Positions 56,601-63,720 of a DNA stretch of 64,000 nucleotides are shown in pieces. Every line of letters starts with the position of its first letter. Position 1 is the first letter of the stretch. A program made the position numbers and the translations under genes. The notes beneath the pieces are model-generated. The model ran no database searches, had not been told where the DNA came from, and worked only from the letters and a program-made list of their open reading frames with translations. Source of the stretch: JAFGVL01 sp963662245 (GTDB lineage Bacteria; Bacteroidota; Bacteroidia; Bacteroidales; Paludibacteraceae); assembly GCA_963662245.2 (NCBI GenBank), contig CAXXVQ010000007.1, positions 62,001 through 126,000 on the forward strand, in the 5' to 3' direction.

Positions 56601-59098
56601 GAAATACAACAACGGCTTGTACTAGTACAACTAGAACAGCAATTAAAGTTACTGAGAATACTAAACCAGTATTAACTGTAAATGCGACTCCAGCAGCGGT
56701 TTGTGCTCCTAGCACTATTGACCTTACAAATGGAACTAGCACTACTGCGGGTACTATTGCATACTATACAGATGCTGCATTAACTTCGACAGAAAGTACA
56801 CCAGCATCCATTGCCTCTACTGGAACTTACTATGTATTAGCTCAAACGACTAACGGTTGTCGTGATACGGCTAGCATCGATGTTACTGTAAATGCGAAAC
56901 CTACAATTACTGTTAGCAATACTCCTGCTTGTGCTGCTGATCTTGCTACTTATGCTCTTGAAGTTACTGTAAGTGCTGGGACTGTAACAGCAGACTATGG
57001 AACTCCAAGTGACTTAGGATCTAATATCTGGAGTATTTCAAGTGTTCTTACAGGAAATGATGTAACTATTATTGTAACTGATAATACTTGTACTGATACC
57101 CTTGAAGTGACAGCTCCAAGTTGTTCTTGTGGTACTATTGATGCTCCAATTAGTCTTGGAGACACTACTTACTGTCAAGGTAGCACAATACCAACAATTA
57201 GTGTTACAGTAAACTCTGATGAGACTGTTGACTGGTATGATGCAGCTGTTGGTGGAAATAAACTTTTATCAGATAACTCTAGCTATACTCCTACTGCTGC
57301 AGGTACATATTATGCAGAAGCAAGAATAATAACTAGTGGTTGCTTAAGTTCTACAAGAACAGCTGTGATTGTAACTGAAAATAGTTTACCTACTTTAACA
57401 ATCACAGACCCAGCATCAATTTGCCCGGGCGCTACAGCTGACATTACTGATGCGAGTATAACAGATGGTTCTGATGCGAGTTTAACATACACATACTGGA
57501 CAGGTCTAGCAAAATCAACAGAAATCAATGATCCGACTACAGTAAGTGCTGGTAAATATTATATCGAAGGAACAAATACTCTTGGCTGTTCGACTACTGC
57601 TTCTGTAACTGTTTCTGAAATTGATATCCCTGAATTAACAATATCAAGTCCAGATACTGCAATTACATGTTTAGTGTCTAATCTAACAATGAGTGCAACT
57701 CTAGGATTCACGGATTACACATGGGTAAAAAATGGGACCAATACAGCTGTTAACACTAGACAATATCCAATCAGTTCAACAGACTCTGATTATGAAGGAA
57801 TATATACTGTAAAAGCTCTATATAGCGGATGTAATATTCAATCTAATGATACTGTAACGATTGTAAAAGATGACATCGTTCCTACAGTTTCGTTAACTGT
57901 TAGTGGAGCATATCAAGACAGTATTATTACATGCAATGATGTTGTTCTGGGCTATGAACTATCTACAACCAGTGTAGTAGAAAATGTTAAATGGAAATAC
58001 TTTAGTACAACTGTATCAAATGCAGATACTGTTATTGCAGAAAAAACAGGTACTTACAACTTAAGCGTAACTCTTGCAAATGGATGTACAACGAACAAAG
58101 TGAGCACCACATTATACAAACAAGCACCTCCGGTTGTTGCAATCAATGGTATTGGGAATGGTAAACTTGACGAAAACCAACAATCACTAACATTGAGTTC
58201 TTCGCAAAGTGCAGTAAATTACACATGGTCTCGTAATGGAAATGTTATTGGAAACGATTCTGCTCTTGTTGTTAGTGATGCTGGTCAATACGATTTATCT
58301 GTCACTTACGAATCTGGATGTGTAATGACAGCTACATCTGTGACTGTTGAAGAATATGATTGGATTGCTACTCCAACTAACTTCAACCAATCACTTACAA
58401 TTGGCCAATCTATTAGTGACATCGCATTTACTGTAGGTGGAGAAACTTCAACTGTAACAGTAACAGGACTGCCTGATGGAGTGACATATAATTCGGCTAC
58501 AAATACAATAAGCGGAACTCCAACAGCAGTTGGCTCATACACTTATACAATTACAACAGATGGAACTAATCCAACAACTGTAAGTGGTACAATTACTGTA
58601 AATAAAGTTGTTTATCCTGTGCCAACAATAAATGTTTCAGCTAACTTAACGCAGAAAGTAAAAGTTAGAACCGAGATTTCAAACATCTACTTTACTTGGA
58701 CTGGTGGAGATTATGAAGACATAATTGTAGAAGGATTACCTGACGGAGTTACATACACTATTGATGAAACAGCTGGAACTCTGATTATCTCAGGTACCCC
58801 TACTCTATCTTCAGCTTATACAATTACAACAATTGACATGAACGGAGATTCAGTACAATACACAGGTGAAATTAAAGTTGCTGGTCATATTGCTTACCAA
58901 AAAGGCAATGACTTAGTAGTTACTGGAGATGTCAACAAATTAGAAGTATACAACTTCAATGGTAAATATATCCGTAAAGAAGAAGGAACAAATATTATTT
59001 ACTCATTTAATGGTGTAACGGGTAATTATGTTGTTAAAATCACTGAACCAAACAAAGATGTATACGCAGTGAAATTTAACTGGAAAGCAACCCGATAA
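47567..59098 (+). CDS. Giant Ig-repeat T9SS protein (C-terminal part of the pectate lyase-adhesin gene)
   Basis: The frame is open for 3,843 codons. It continues the damaged 45473 gene; its own start (GTG 47567) is probably artificial. Order: FN3/CBM-like domain repeated twice (46560-49020 region), carboxypeptidase-regulatory-like domain (49435-49650), an amidotransferase-like domain (49660-50320), DUF5018-like and Ig domains, then 17 Ig-like modules of 78-80 aa plus three ~164-aa units (51401-56890), degenerate copies to 57600, and He_PIG domains. The end, residues after AGHIAYQKGNDLVVTGDVNK, is a T9SS-type C-terminal domain. Repaired, the whole protein would be about 4,540 aa. Probable pectin-targeted surface lyase or adhesin. 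Confidence 0.8.
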   Translation: MLQSKDLYLLTLPATIATYTWTGGATTLYVYADNSINFSRIKVEPAATTTCSTTSVTSGTTYTANSFDSATGTISVQAIGNEVSYLSSNYSEAILASNPIAATISLTSAAATVTQSVYTNTAITNITYDYTGSAVITWSGTSGSTVPPTGVSVSNSNGSITINGVPSVAGTYGYSIAVSAIAGGSPASASASGSITVTDEPVDATITLTSTSGTDAQSVITSQSIDDITYSYTGTYTSITWTGSSTTTPSGITVDSGTSGSISIIGTPATAGTYNYKIDIAGIGTGANTSTTGSFTVSDPTTLGDVTATYTMNGSDADVTWGAVANASSYNVKVCSGGVSATSTTYDFNSEAATTYNNGDVLINGLTVVNSTKTVSVASASGTYGGITITKMLKFSGGGSTTDCAVKLTTDGAGTLTVYCNAADNGRVLAVNDGSSLISDGSSSNTVVVNLPSAGTYYIYSASSGMNIYLIDFSSSSSCTEYSVSGTSYTATSFNSATSTISVQAVGNGVGYLNGIYTEATELTSPVDASITLGSGSATQSVYTNVAITDIDYTFTGTYNNITWSTSTPAGITVTPSGGTVNISGTPTTAGIYDYTITIDGLNGGTATTATGTITVTDAPTYSITFTVTDGTNPIDGATVTIDGLSGTTNASGQVTISGVSAGAQSYSITKTGYTSTSGTIAVSENTSESATMTAGLPKVAYITNSASATYGNDTKILPALQAEFDVTLIQSTTTGVDFSGYDLVILSEVPGSADAINVELEGIDKPFLMMKVHAYKSTVWNWAASGFNQDATLTNMVVSNTTHEIFSGINFTGTSNNEIQILSSVNNSKGLTYADPSQFTVSGGTISKIATLGGNTAQVGIFEIPVGTTVGGNTTTKRWMQIGINSESYANVTSDGQKLITNTAYYLMGMSIPASTTKTISSFSINGVSGTISGTNITVNLPAGTDLSALTPTIAHNGASISPTGSQDFSSSSVTYTVTAGDGSTQTYTVTVTKTVPVIAVCTSSVLSFSTETNVASDSILCQITGTDLAEDITVTVASPFEIRLSDSDTWGTTKTITATVGDADKTIQIRYNPTAAGPHSATILVSSLEANTQTIALEGITTDVNTPPTVVMSAPANGSCVTEGASLTLSAIATDIDGTVSSVEFYNGSTLIGSGTQDVDTFSYTWTVPANLSDTIYAIAIDDATDSTFSDTIIINLNPTIIITDPSAVCAPSTVDLTAADVTTGSTASLTYSYFTDATATTAIADEKIVDATGTYYIVGTTNEGCHDTASVVVTVNAKPLLTVNATPTAVCAPSTIDLTSGTNSDIAGTITYYSDAALSSVITNQTAVDATGTYYVLVNSTSGSCRDTASIDVTINEKPVLTVNATPAAVCAPSTIDLTNGTSTTAGTIAYYTDAALTSTESTPASIASTGTYYVLAQTTNGCRDTASIDVTVNEKPVLTVNATPAAVCAPSTIDLTNGTSTTVGTIAYYTDAALTSTESTPAAIASTGTYYVLAQTTNGCRDTASIDVTVNEKPVLTVNATPAAVCAPSTIDLTNGTSTTVGTIAYYTDAALTSTESTPASIASTGTYYVLAQTTNGCRDTASIDVTVNEKPVLTVNATPAAVCAPSTIDLTNGTSTTVGTIAYYTDAALTSTESTPASIASTGTYYVLAQTTNGCRDTASIDVTVNAKPVLTVNATPAAVCAPSTIDLTNGTSTTVGTIAYYTDAALTSTESTPAAIASTGTYYVLAQTTNGCRDTASIDVTVNEKPVLTVNATPAAVCAPSTIDLTSGTSSDIAGTITYYSDAALSSVITNQTAVDATGTYYVLVNSTSGSCRDTASIDVTINKKPVLTVNATPAAVCAPSTIDLTSGTSSDLAGTITYYTDAVLSSAVADPTAVDATGTYYVLINSTSGSCRDTASIDVTVNSQPTITVSSAASCATDLLTYGLDVTVSSGSVTATEGNATDNTGNIWTIDNITAGNNITITVTGANTCTNTIDITAPNCSCAPMDAPVSAGDTAYCQGNAIPTISASVNTGETIDWYNVATGGSPIQTASLTYTPTVAGTYYAEARNTTTACTSTTRTAIKVTENTKPVLTVNATPAAVCAPSTIDLTNGTSTTAGTIAYYTDAALTSTESTPASIASTGTYYVLAQTTNGCRDTASIDVTVNEKPVLTVNATPAAVCAPSTIDLTNGTSTTVGTIAYYTDAALTSTESTPASIASTGTYYVLAQTTNGCRDTASIDVTVNEKPVLTVNATPAAVCAPSTIDLTNGTSTTVGTIAYYTDAALTSTESTPAAIASTGTYYVLAQTTNGCRDTASIDVTVNEKPVLTVNATPAAVCAPSTIDLTSGTSSDIAGTITYYSDAALSSVITNQTAVDATGTYYVLVNSTSGSCRDTASIDVTVNSQPTITVSSAASCATDLLTYGLDVTVSSGSVTATEGNATDNTGNIWTIDNITAGNNITITVTGANTCTNTIDITAPNCSCAPMDAPVSAGDTAYCQGNAIPTISASVNTGETIDWYNVATGGSPIQTASLTYTPTVAGTYYAEARNTTTACTSTTRTAIKVTENTKPVLTVNATPTAVCAPSTIDLTNGTSTTVGTIAYYTDAALTSTESTPASIASTGTYYVLAQTTNGCRDTASIDVTVNAKPVLTVNATPAAVCAPSTIDLTNGTSTTVGTIAYYTDAALTSTESTPAAIASTGTYYVLAQTTNGCRDTASIDVTVNEKPVLTVNATPAAVCAPSTIDLTSGTSSDIAGTITYYSDAALSSVITNQTAVDATGTYYVLVNSTSGSCRDTASIDVTINKKPVLTVNATPAAVCAPSTIDLTSGTSSDLAGTITYYTDAVLSSAVADPTAVDATGTYYVLINSTSGSCRDTASIDVTVNSQPTITVSSAASCATDLLTYGLDVTVSSGSVTATEGNATDNTGNIWTIDNITAGNNITITVTGANTCTNTIDITAPNCSCAPMDAPVSAGDTAYCQGNATPTISASVNTGETIDWYNVATGGSPIQTASLTYTPTVAGTYYAEARNTTTACTSTTRTAIKVTENTKPVLTVNATPAAVCAPSTIDLTNGTSTTAGTIAYYTDAALTSTESTPASIASTGTYYVLAQTTNGCRDTASIDVTVNAKPTITVSNTPACAADLATYALEVTVSAGTVTADYGTPSDLGSNIWSISSVLTGNDVTIIVTDNTCTDTLEVTAPSCSCGTIDAPISLGDTTYCQGSTIPTISVTVNSDETVDWYDAAVGGNKLLSDNSSYTPTAAGTYYAEARIITSGCLSSTRTAVIVTENSLPTLTITDPASICPGATADITDASITDGSDASLTYTYWTGLAKSTEINDPTTVSAGKYYIEGTNTLGCSTTASVTVSEIDIPELTISSPDTAITCLVSNLTMSATLGFTDYTWVKNGTNTAVNTRQYPISSTDSDYEGIYTVKALYSGCNIQSNDTVTIVKDDIVPTVSLTVSGAYQDSIITCNDVVLGYELSTTSVVENVKWKYFSTTVSNADTVIAEKTGTYNLSVTLANGCTTNKVSTTLYKQAPPVVAINGIGNGKLDENQQSLTLSSSQSAVNYTWSRNGNVIGNDSALVVSDAGQYDLSVTYESGCVMTATSVTVEEYDWIATPTNFNQSLTIGQSISDIAFTVGGETSTVTVTGLPDGVTYNSATNTISGTPTAVGSYTYTITTDGTNPTTVSGTITVNKVVYPVPTINVSANLTQKVKVRTEISNIYFTWTGGDYEDIIVEGLPDGVTYTIDETAGTLIISGTPTLSSAYTITTIDMNGDSVQYTGEIKVAGHIAYQKGNDLVVTGDVNKLEVYNFNGKYIRKEEGTNIIYSFNGVTGNYVVKITEPNKDVYAVKFNWKATR
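51401..56890 (+). repeat. Tandem Ig-like repeat array with ~1.44-kb higher-order units
   Basis: Seventeen modules (234 or 240 bp) start KPVLTVNATPAAVCAPSTID and end CRDTASIDVTVN, with one Cys at each end that could bridge. They alternate with three 492-bp units starting SQPTITVSSAASCATDLLTY (53291, 54725, 56165). Blocks 52343-53782, 53783-55216 and 55217-56656 form three higher-order copies of 1,440, 1,434 and 1,440 bp. The first and third have the same module order. Modules resemble the Ig-like CHU_C-associated (Ig_7) family. Confidence 0.9.
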
Positions 59099-59135
59099 CA
59101 ATCTCGAACTATAAATAAAAACAGGAGCATATTGC

Positions 59136-60524
59136 AGTCATGGTCGGAAGATTTTATCTTCCGACTTTTTTTATGTTTTAAACATTAAGTTTGGGTCTCC
59201 TCCGCATTGTTGAACTATCATTGCCATTCCAAGATTTCTAATTTCCATGGACAGTCTTCTTTTTGCCGTAGTGTAACTTATGTTGTTTATTTTCTTGTAG
59301 ATAAGAATAAGCATTGCAACAATTAAGGTCATGTATAAAATCACTTCAATTCCATTCTTATTTAACGAGACTAAATGGCTGACACTAAGTTCTTGCTTTA
59401 TAAAACGGAAAAAAACTTCAATGTCCCATCTTCGTCTATAAGCATCTGCAATTTCTTGTGGAGTTAGTTTAAAATCATTAGAGATAAACCAAAATTGTTT
59501 TTGAGAATCATCTTTTCTTTGCCCTATGATTAGCCGAAAAGGCTGATCAAGGAGTTCTTCGCGATAGTGAGTATTACCTTTTGTATTATTAATTTTCACT
59601 CCAGTATACAGAAACACTTTACTGTCCTTGAGTAGCGTTAATTCGCCTAAATCCAACGAGGTATTATCATTAATTAATGATTCTAGTTCTTCGTATTTTC
59701 GGTTTTCTTTTAATCTGGCCACAAAGCTTATTTCTTGCTTAGAAAAGTCTTTCATGGTTCTAGAGGATTGCAGTCCTCTATCTATCACATATAAATTGGT
59801 GTGACCTACTTGCTGCTTTATATGAGAGAAAACCACTTTAGGTAATGCAACATCTTCGCTGCAATGGCTTTGTTCAGTAAACACTTGCGCTTCACAAGGA
59901 AATAATCCATCAAAAGCAAGACTGTACTTAACAGCTTTCTTTCCACATGAATTATGATTTAAACCTTCAATGAGTTTACCCGACAAATCGTAAACCATAG
60001 AGCTGTCAACTCGTATTAGATTATACTTGTCTCTTTCAGTTGAGCTATATAAATCTGAGAACTGAGTATAAATGCATTGATAAATTTCTTTAAAGTAATT
60101 AGAATCAATCTTTGAGAGTCTCTCTGAAATAGAGCTTCGTCGAACTTTATCTTCTTGATCAAGATTGAACAGAAGTTTAAAAACAGAATCGTTAAATGTG
60201 TCTTCTAGACTTCTTTGACTTAGCCTCTCATTATTTAAAAGCCCATAGAGTAAAAGATAAAACATCTTTTTACCATGTAATACTTTTGAATAATGGTCAA
60301 CCTTAGTGGTTTCTGACAAATGACTTAATAATGCTTCAGGGATTACATTAAGTATCTCTGATGCGGTTACTTTGTGATCTTTAAATACTGACATAACTAT
60401 TTGATTATCAGACACAAAGATAGTGAAAACATATTGAATATGCAAGTTAATTCATTGATATTCAATTGATTAAACACATTTTTATAAACAAAAAAAATGG
60501 TCGGAATTTCTTCCGACCATGACT
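59136..60524. mobile_element. IS4-family insertion sequence (1,389 bp)
   Basis: A 16-bp perfect terminal inverted repeat AGTCATGGTCGGAAGA (59136-59151, inverted at 60509-60524) encloses one transposase gene. An 11-bp target duplication GAGCATATTGC flanks it (59125-59135 and 60525-60535), a length usual for IS4. Each end has a hairpin with a T-run that would stop transcription entering the element: TCGGAAGAT/ATCTTCCGA then TTTTTTT at the left on the plus strand, and GGTCGGAA/TTCCGACC then Ts at the right on the minus strand. Confidence 0.93.
59171..60394 (-). CDS. IS4-family transposase
   Basis: The 407-aa product (ATG 60394, MSVFKDHKVTASEI) carries the DDE residues in LIRVDSSMVYD, LYVIDRGLQS and the YREK-like motif YRRRWDIEVFFRFIKQEL typical of IS4. 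An ATG 17 codons upstream is also in frame but adds a doubtful leader. The frame is intact, so transposition is possible. It is transcribed against the giant gene. Confidence 0.88.
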   Translation of the reverse strand: MSVFKDHKVTASEILNVIPEALLSHLSETTKVDHYSKVLHGKKMFYLLLYGLLNNERLSQRSLEDTFNDSVFKLLFNLDQEDKVRRSSISERLSKIDSNYFKEIYQCIYTQFSDLYSSTERDKYNLIRVDSSMVYDLSGKLIEGLNHNSCGKKAVKYSLAFDGLFPCEAQVFTEQSHCSEDVALPKVVFSHIKQQVGHTNLYVIDRGLQSSRTMKDFSKQEISFVARLKENRKYEELESLINDNTSLDLGELTLLKDSKVFLYTGVKINNTKGNTHYREELLDQPFRLIIGQRKDDSQKQFWFISNDFKLTPQEIADAYRRRWDIEVFFRFIKQELSVSHLVSLNKNGIEVILYMTLIVAMLILIYKKINNISYTTAKRRLSMEIRNLGMAMIVQQCGGDPNLMFKT

Positions 60525-60624
60525 GAGCATATTGCTCCTGTTTTTTTGTTTCAACAAATGTTATTTTTTCTACCTAAACAGAAAATATAACAAGCATTAC
60601 GCAATTACATTATTATACTTGTCA

Positions 60625-60632
60625 TATATTTG
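60625..60632 (+). promoter_or_regulatory. -7 box (TATATTTG)
   Basis: TATATTTG lies 32 bases before the ATG at 60664; no clear -33 box. Confidence 0.4.
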
Positions 60633-60663
60633 TAATTAGAAGAATCAAAAAATATCTAGATAT

Positions 60664-63258
60664 ATGAAAAACTTTACATTTAAAACACTTGCATTAGTGC
60701 TGCTTTCTAGCTTCGCAACTCTTTCAAATGCAACAAACTACTACGCCTCTCCTACTGGTACTGGAACAGGAACGATTGGAGATCCTTGCAGCCTAACATC
60801 TGGGGTTGCAAAGGCAACGACTCCTGGAGATACATTATTCCTAAGAGGAGGACAATATGATTTAACTACAAAAGTTGATTTCAAATCATATAGTGGTAAC
60901 TCTTCTGCAAGAATTGCTTATTTTGCCTACCCTGGCGAAACGGTCGTTATTGACTTCAGGGGGCAAGTATACGGCTCAAGAGGTTTTCAAGTTGACAAAG
61001 ACTATCTTCATTTCAAAGGCTTAAGAATACAATATTCAGGAGATAATGGAATGCATATAACTTCAAATAATAATATTATTGAAGAATGTACATTCTACCG
61101 CAATTGCGATACTGGACTACAAATATCAGGCTCTTCAACTGGTGGTGTGGGTAACCTTATAAAAAATTGTGACTCATACGAAAATTTTGATTATCAAACT
61201 GGAACATTAGCAGCAGCCGACTTTGGAGGAAATGCAGATGGTTTTGCTGATAAATTATTTGACAACACTAACGATACAAATATTTACGAAGGTTGTCGAG
61301 CTTGGAATAATGCAGATGATGGCTGGGATATGTATAATAGAAAAGGCATTACTCATTATAAAAACTGCTGGTGTTATGCAAATGGGCCTGCTAGCTATGA
61401 TATGACCAATCACGCTAGATACAGTACAGACCAAACTTGGTTTGATCAATTCCCAGCAACGGTTACTAAAAAGGGAACAACAAATACTTACAATGTAACG
61501 CTTGCAAACTACACCAATTTCGGTAATGGTAACGGGTTCAAACTTGGAGGCGACTTCCGCAATAATACTGTGACAATGCAAAACTGTTTGTCAGCAAACA
61601 ATACTGTACGCGGTTTTGATCAAAACAACAATGCAGGTGCAATGACACTTTATAACTGTACATCATACAATAATGGTGTAAACTACGGATTTGGTGATAA
61701 AGTATCAAGTTCTTCCGCTTCACACCCAACAGCTGAAGTTCCAGCAACTAATGCAACATTAGACATAAAGAACAGTGTTTCTCTAGCAACAAAATCTGCT
61801 GATACTTGGCCAAGCTCAACATACCTTACTACTTCAAATAACACATGGAGTGGTTCGGTTACTTGTACCTCTGCAGATTTCATTTCGATAGATCCTAGCG
61901 TTATGACAAGTGCTCGTCAGGCAGATGGTAGTCTACCTAACATTGTTTTCATGCAATTGGCTACAGGTAGCGATTTAATTGATGCGGGCACAAATGTATC
62001 TCTAGCATATAGCGGAGCAGCTCCTGATATGGGATGTTTCGAATTAGGCAACCTAGACCAATTTCCGGGTGCTGTATCAACTCCAAGCAATAAAGATCAA
62101 TCCTTAACTGAAGGTGGAAGCATTACTAACATTGTGTTTACATGGTCGGCTGGAGCAACAGGATTAACTGTCACTGGTCTACCAACAGGCATCAATACAA
62201 ATACAAACAGTACTAATAAAACACTCACTCTATCTGGCTCTCCTACAGAAATTGGTGTGTTTAATTACACAGTAACAACCGAAGGTGGTACAGGTACTCC
62301 TGCTACTGTAAATGGGAAGATTATCATTAAATCTACTTCAGCAAAAAAAATAGCATATGTAACTGATCTAACAGCTACGAATGATACTAGAATCTATCCT
62401 GCTCTTAGCGAGAATATTGACTTCAATGTTACAAAAATTGATGGCACACAATCTTCAATTGATTTCTCGGGATATGACATGGTTGTTTTGAGTGAGTTAA
62501 TTAACTCAAGTTCAGCAGGAATTACTGCAGTAAAAGCAGAACTAGCTAACAAACCAATCTTAATGATGAAGGTATTTGCTTACCCTAAAACAACATGGAA
62601 CTGGGGTGGAACTGCCAGCGACTGGAAAACAACGCCTTCTACTACGGCTATAGTTGTAGATCCAGCGAATCAATCAAACCCAATATTTACAGGTTTAAGC
62701 TTTACTGGAGCAAGCAGCAATGAATTGGAAATGGTGACTCAAACAGGACCAAACAATAAAGGTGTAAATTCAATTAACCCAACTTTAGGTACAGCTTGGT
62801 CAATTTCGGGAGGTTCAATTACTATTTTAGGTACAATTAAAGGACAAACGGCAAACGATATTTGTGTTATGGAAATTCCTGTTGGAACAACTGTAAGCGG
62901 CTCTACTATTGCACATAAATTTGTTCAAATAGGTATAAGTGGCGAAACATATGCGTATGCTTCAGACAATGCATTAAAACTTATTGCAAATACTTGTTAT
63001 TATGCAATGGGGATGTCAATTCCAACTAGCAATAAGCAAACTGCAAGAATTGATTTCTCTATTAAACAAACAATGAATGAAATCAAAGTGATATCTGATG
63101 CTTCAATTATAGGGCTAAGTCTGTATTCAATATCTGGAAACAAGCTAACAGAGAGTCAATCTGAAACTATTAATATTTCAAAAATAAATTCTGGAATTTA
63201 CATTCTTGAAGTAAGTACAGAAACTGGAAAAGCATTTAAGAAAATAATTATTCAATAA
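60664..63258 (+). CDS. PL9-type pectate lyase with amidotransferase-like domain and T9SS tail
   Basis: The 864-aa protein has a signal peptide (to SNA, ~23) and a right-handed beta-helix (~25-470) with PL9 features: NYYASPTGTGTG, DSYENFD, FGGNADGFADKLF, RAWNNADDGWDMYN and the likely catalytic Lys in NGNGFKLGG near 293. PL9 enzymes cleave polygalacturonate by beta-elimination using Ca2+. Next come a He_PIG-like Ig domain (~485-555), a ~220-aa domain starting AKKIAYVTDLTATNDTRIYP (~559-790), and a T9SS C-terminal domain (NEIKVISDASIIGLSLYSIS, then GIYILEVST). It is followed by a terminator and then another lyase gene. Confidence 0.88.
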   Translation: MKNFTFKTLALVLLSSFATLSNATNYYASPTGTGTGTIGDPCSLTSGVAKATTPGDTLFLRGGQYDLTTKVDFKSYSGNSSARIAYFAYPGETVVIDFRGQVYGSRGFQVDKDYLHFKGLRIQYSGDNGMHITSNNNIIEECTFYRNCDTGLQISGSSTGGVGNLIKNCDSYENFDYQTGTLAAADFGGNADGFADKLFDNTNDTNIYEGCRAWNNADDGWDMYNRKGITHYKNCWCYANGPASYDMTNHARYSTDQTWFDQFPATVTKKGTTNTYNVTLANYTNFGNGNGFKLGGDFRNNTVTMQNCLSANNTVRGFDQNNNAGAMTLYNCTSYNNGVNYGFGDKVSSSSASHPTAEVPATNATLDIKNSVSLATKSADTWPSSTYLTTSNNTWSGSVTCTSADFISIDPSVMTSARQADGSLPNIVFMQLATGSDLIDAGTNVSLAYSGAAPDMGCFELGNLDQFPGAVSTPSNKDQSLTEGGSITNIVFTWSAGATGLTVTGLPTGINTNTNSTNKTLTLSGSPTEIGVFNYTVTTEGGTGTPATVNGKIIIKSTSAKKIAYVTDLTATNDTRIYPALSENIDFNVTKIDGTQSSIDFSGYDMVVLSELINSSSAGITAVKAELANKPILMMKVFAYPKTTWNWGGTASDWKTTPSTTAIVVDPANQSNPIFTGLSFTGASSNELEMVTQTGPNNKGVNSINPTLGTAWSISGGSITILGTIKGQTANDICVMEIPVGTTVSGSTIAHKFVQIGISGETYAYASDNALKLIANTCYYAMGMSIPTSNKQTARIDFSIKQTMNEIKVISDASIIGLSLYSISGNKLTESQSETINISKINSGIYILEVSTETGKAFKKIIIQ

Positions 63259-63276
63259 GTATTTCTTAATTCATAA

Positions 63277-63308
63277 AAGAGGGGTAACATGCAAATGATA
63301 CCCCTCTT
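63277..63308 (+). terminator. Terminator after the PL9 lyase gene
   Basis: AAGAGGGGTA (63277-63286) pairs with TACCCCTCTT (63299-63308), followed by a short T-rich run. Confidence 0.8.
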
Positions 63309-63720
63309 CTATTTTAACAAATATCAAACAATAAGTGTTAAATCGCATACCAAACTAAACTCTTGAACAATATTTAGATAATTACTGCGTTCATGTAGAG
63401 GTGTGAAAAGAAATATTATACAAACTTCATCGTATTTTAGAATTTGTTAAAAACCAGTTTTCGTCTATGCTCTTTAGCATATGAGCTTAAGATAAAAAGA
63501 CTTACTCTTCTCCCACAACAAACAGTCAAACATCTAATTACATTGATGTTACAATCATTAAAAAACAAACAAGTAGTTTATTTTTTTAAGAACAGAAATG
63601 ATCGTCAAGCAATCTAGATAAAACAATTCTGTTAAAAATCTGTTAATACAACAGACAGCAATTCGAATTCATCTTAATTGATAATTAATATCAAAAAAAC
63701 ATATACTATAAATACAAACT
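63309..63720. other. Intergenic region without recognised genes
   Basis: About 410 bases of AT-rich sequence before the next lyase gene. I find no ORF, tRNA or hairpin with a T-run. A pair ATTCTGTTAAAAATCTGTTAAT (63629-63649 region) repeats CTGTTAA twice, and TTTTTTAAGAACAGAA lies upstream; neither gives a clear promoter. Confidence 0.5.

Larger units (their letters stand above)
59118..60547 (+). terminator. Terminator of the giant gene, split by an IS element
   Basis: Left arm AAAACAGGAGC (59118-59128) and right arm GCTCCTG plus TTTTTTT (60534-60547) would form one hairpin around ATATT. The IS4-type element lies exactly between them, so the terminator is interrupted; removing the IS and one target copy restores it. 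Confidence 0.75.

Noticed and set aside
51401..56890. CRISPR-like regular repeats
   Set aside because: The units are in-frame protein repeats of 234-240 bp in one open frame, with no short repeats plus unique spacers and no cas genes.
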